DNA from: an uncultured Acinetobacter sp.
Lineage (GTDB): Bacteria > Pseudomonadota > Gammaproteobacteria > Pseudomonadales > Moraxellaceae
DNA: 64,000 bases
NCBI GenBank assembly: GCA_913777945.1
Contig: CAJYTY010000062.1
Location: forward strand, 1 to 64,000
Direction: 5' to 3'
Shown: positions 63,185-64,000 of the stretch, piece after piece
How positions within the stretch are numbered: the stretch's first letter is position 1
Layout: the number at the start of each line of letters is the position of its first letter
Made by a program: the position numbers and the translations under genes
Notes under the pieces: model-generated
The model's input: only the letters and a program-made list of their open reading frames with translations
What the model was told of the DNA's origin: nothing
Databases searched by the model: none

Positions 63185-64000
63185 TTACATATTTGAAAGA
63201 ATTGAATCTTTCACTTGAGCCATCGTTGCATCGATTGACAACATGATAGCATCAGCACATTGTTTGATTGCAGTATCTGGATCTTTTAAACCATTGCCCG
63301 TAACTGTACATACGATTACCGAACCTTCAGCAATTTTACCTGCTTTGATGTCACGAATAGCACCGCCAATAGACGCTGCTGAAGCAGGTTCTACAAACAC
63401 ACCTTCATACATAGAAAGTAAGCGTTGTGCTTCAAGAATTTCGCTATCTTGAAGTTCATCAAACCAACCTTTTGAATCGCGTATAACTGCTTTGGCATGA
63501 TTCCAGCTTTGTGGGTTACCAATACGAATTGCCGTTGCGATCGTTTCTGGGCTTTCGACTGGAGCACCACGTAAGAATGGGGCTGCGCCAGAAGCTTGAT
63601 AACCTACCATAGTCGGTAAACCTTCTGGTTTAGGACCTGCGAATTGATCTGTTGCAGCATCGTAGATAACAGATTCAAACTGATCAGCAGGTTGATTTGC
63701 AACTGCTTCGGTATAACCCATCCAGTGAGCCGTGATATTACCTGCATTACCAACTGGTAAGCAGTGATAGTCAGGTGCGCGACCCAATGCTTCTACGATT
63801 TCATAAGCAATCGTTTTTTGGCCTTGCAAACGATAAGGGTTGATTGAGTTTACAATTGTTACAGGTGCTTGATCTGCAACTTCTTTTACGAGGCGCATAC
63901 CATCATCAAAGTTACCGCGGATTTGCATGGTGATCGCACCATACATCATCGCCTGAGCCATTTTACCCATCGCGATTTTGCCTTCAGGAATTAAAACAAA
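63185..64000 (-). CDS. thrC: Threonine synthase, C-terminal part (runs off the window)
   Basis: The visible 271 residues are the C-terminal two thirds of a PLP-dependent threonine synthase of about 380 residues. The frame is open to the right edge of the window (LIPEGKIAMGKMAQ), so the ATG at 63970 is internal. Typical segments are ITMQIRGNFDDGMRLVKEV, VNSINPYRLQGQKT, PVGNAGNITAHWMGY (the PLP phosphate-binding glycines) and CTVTGNGLKDPDT. It converts O-phosphohomoserine to threonine. The N-terminal PLP lysine lies outside the window. Confidence 0.93.
   Translation of the reverse strand, partial: FVLIPEGKIAMGKMAQAMMYGAITMQIRGNFDDGMRLVKEVADQAPVTIVNSINPYRLQGQKTIAYEIVEALGRAPDYHCLPVGNAGNITAHWMGYTEAVANQPADQFESVIYDAATDQFAGPKPEGLPTMVGYQASGAAPFLRGAPVESPETIATAIRIGNPQSWNHAKAVIRDSKGWFDELQDSEILEAQRLLSMYEGVFVEPASAASIGGAIRDIKAGKIAEGSVIVCTVTGNGLKDPDTAIKQCADAIMLSIDATMAQVKDSILSNM

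Overview
The window is about 38-40% GC, densely packed chromosomal DNA from a gammaproteobacterium. Gene content and order point to Acinetobacter: ribD overlapping an adenine methyltransferase, gacA-pilS-pilR, glnK-amtB, creBCD, holC-pepA-lptFG, and two adjacent TorF-type porins. I cannot name the species. I see no insertion sequence, prophage, tRNA or CRISPR array. The only rRNA is a 5S gene at the left edge, which is the tail of an rrn operon.

Layout. 1-2.8 kb: 5S rRNA, an AAC(2')-like acetyltransferase, a leucine-rich-repeat protein and cysK. 2.8-4.2 kb: two tandem lytic transglycosylase lipoproteins, with an unannotated GGA-hairpin RNA between them. 4.4-6.2 kb: a three-gene membrane/flavodoxin operon divergent from a MerR-type regulator. 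6.3-13.2 kb: a phytase-like lipoprotein, an MFS exporter, an acidic hypothetical protein, the radical-SAM protein YgiQ, a DUF2726 protein and a RidA protein. 13.3-18.2 kb: creD, creC and creB, with a foreign-looking gene inserted in opposite orientation between creC and creB. 18.3-22.7 kb: a leftward block of an MFS drug pump, an unknown membrane protein, a GH25 lysozyme, dinB and a 52-codon ORF. 22.8-29.3 kb: a large extracytoplasmic lipoprotein behind a PHO-box array, a LOG protein, a TerC/CBS membrane protein with an upstream ORF, a YchJ protein, a TRIC-type channel and a Sel1-repeat protein. 29.4-36.6 kb: parC, fadD, a MAPEG protein, ppa and an OprD-type porin. 36.6-39.2 kb: two TorF-type porins behind sigma-54 promoters. 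39.3-48.8 kb: comM, ubiK, glnK-amtB, nrdR-ribD-methyltransferase, an aquaglyceroporin and riboflavin synthase. 48.9-64 kb: holC, pepA, lptFG, a frameshifted YpsA-like gene, gpmI, a C-terminal processing protease, gacA-pilS-pilR, a PBP7-type peptidase, an acidic hypothetical protein and the 3' part of thrC.

The most interesting signal is on the minus strand at 3454-3571. A predicted RNA of about 118 nt carries four AGGA motifs, each in a hairpin loop and three of them in the CsrA/RsmA-type AGGAU context. The last hairpin is also the terminator. An 18-bp palindrome resembling the GacA upstream activating sequence lies about 65 bp upstream of the predicted start. The window also encodes GacA itself (60152-60787), so it holds both ends of a probable Gac-Rsm circuit. 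Other regulatory signals found by eye are 11-bp-periodic PHO-box arrays before two lipoprotein genes, paired sigma-54 promoters with NtrC-like sites before the TorF porins, and a cre-tag-like repeat before creD. All functional statements are from reading the sequence only; no database search was run.
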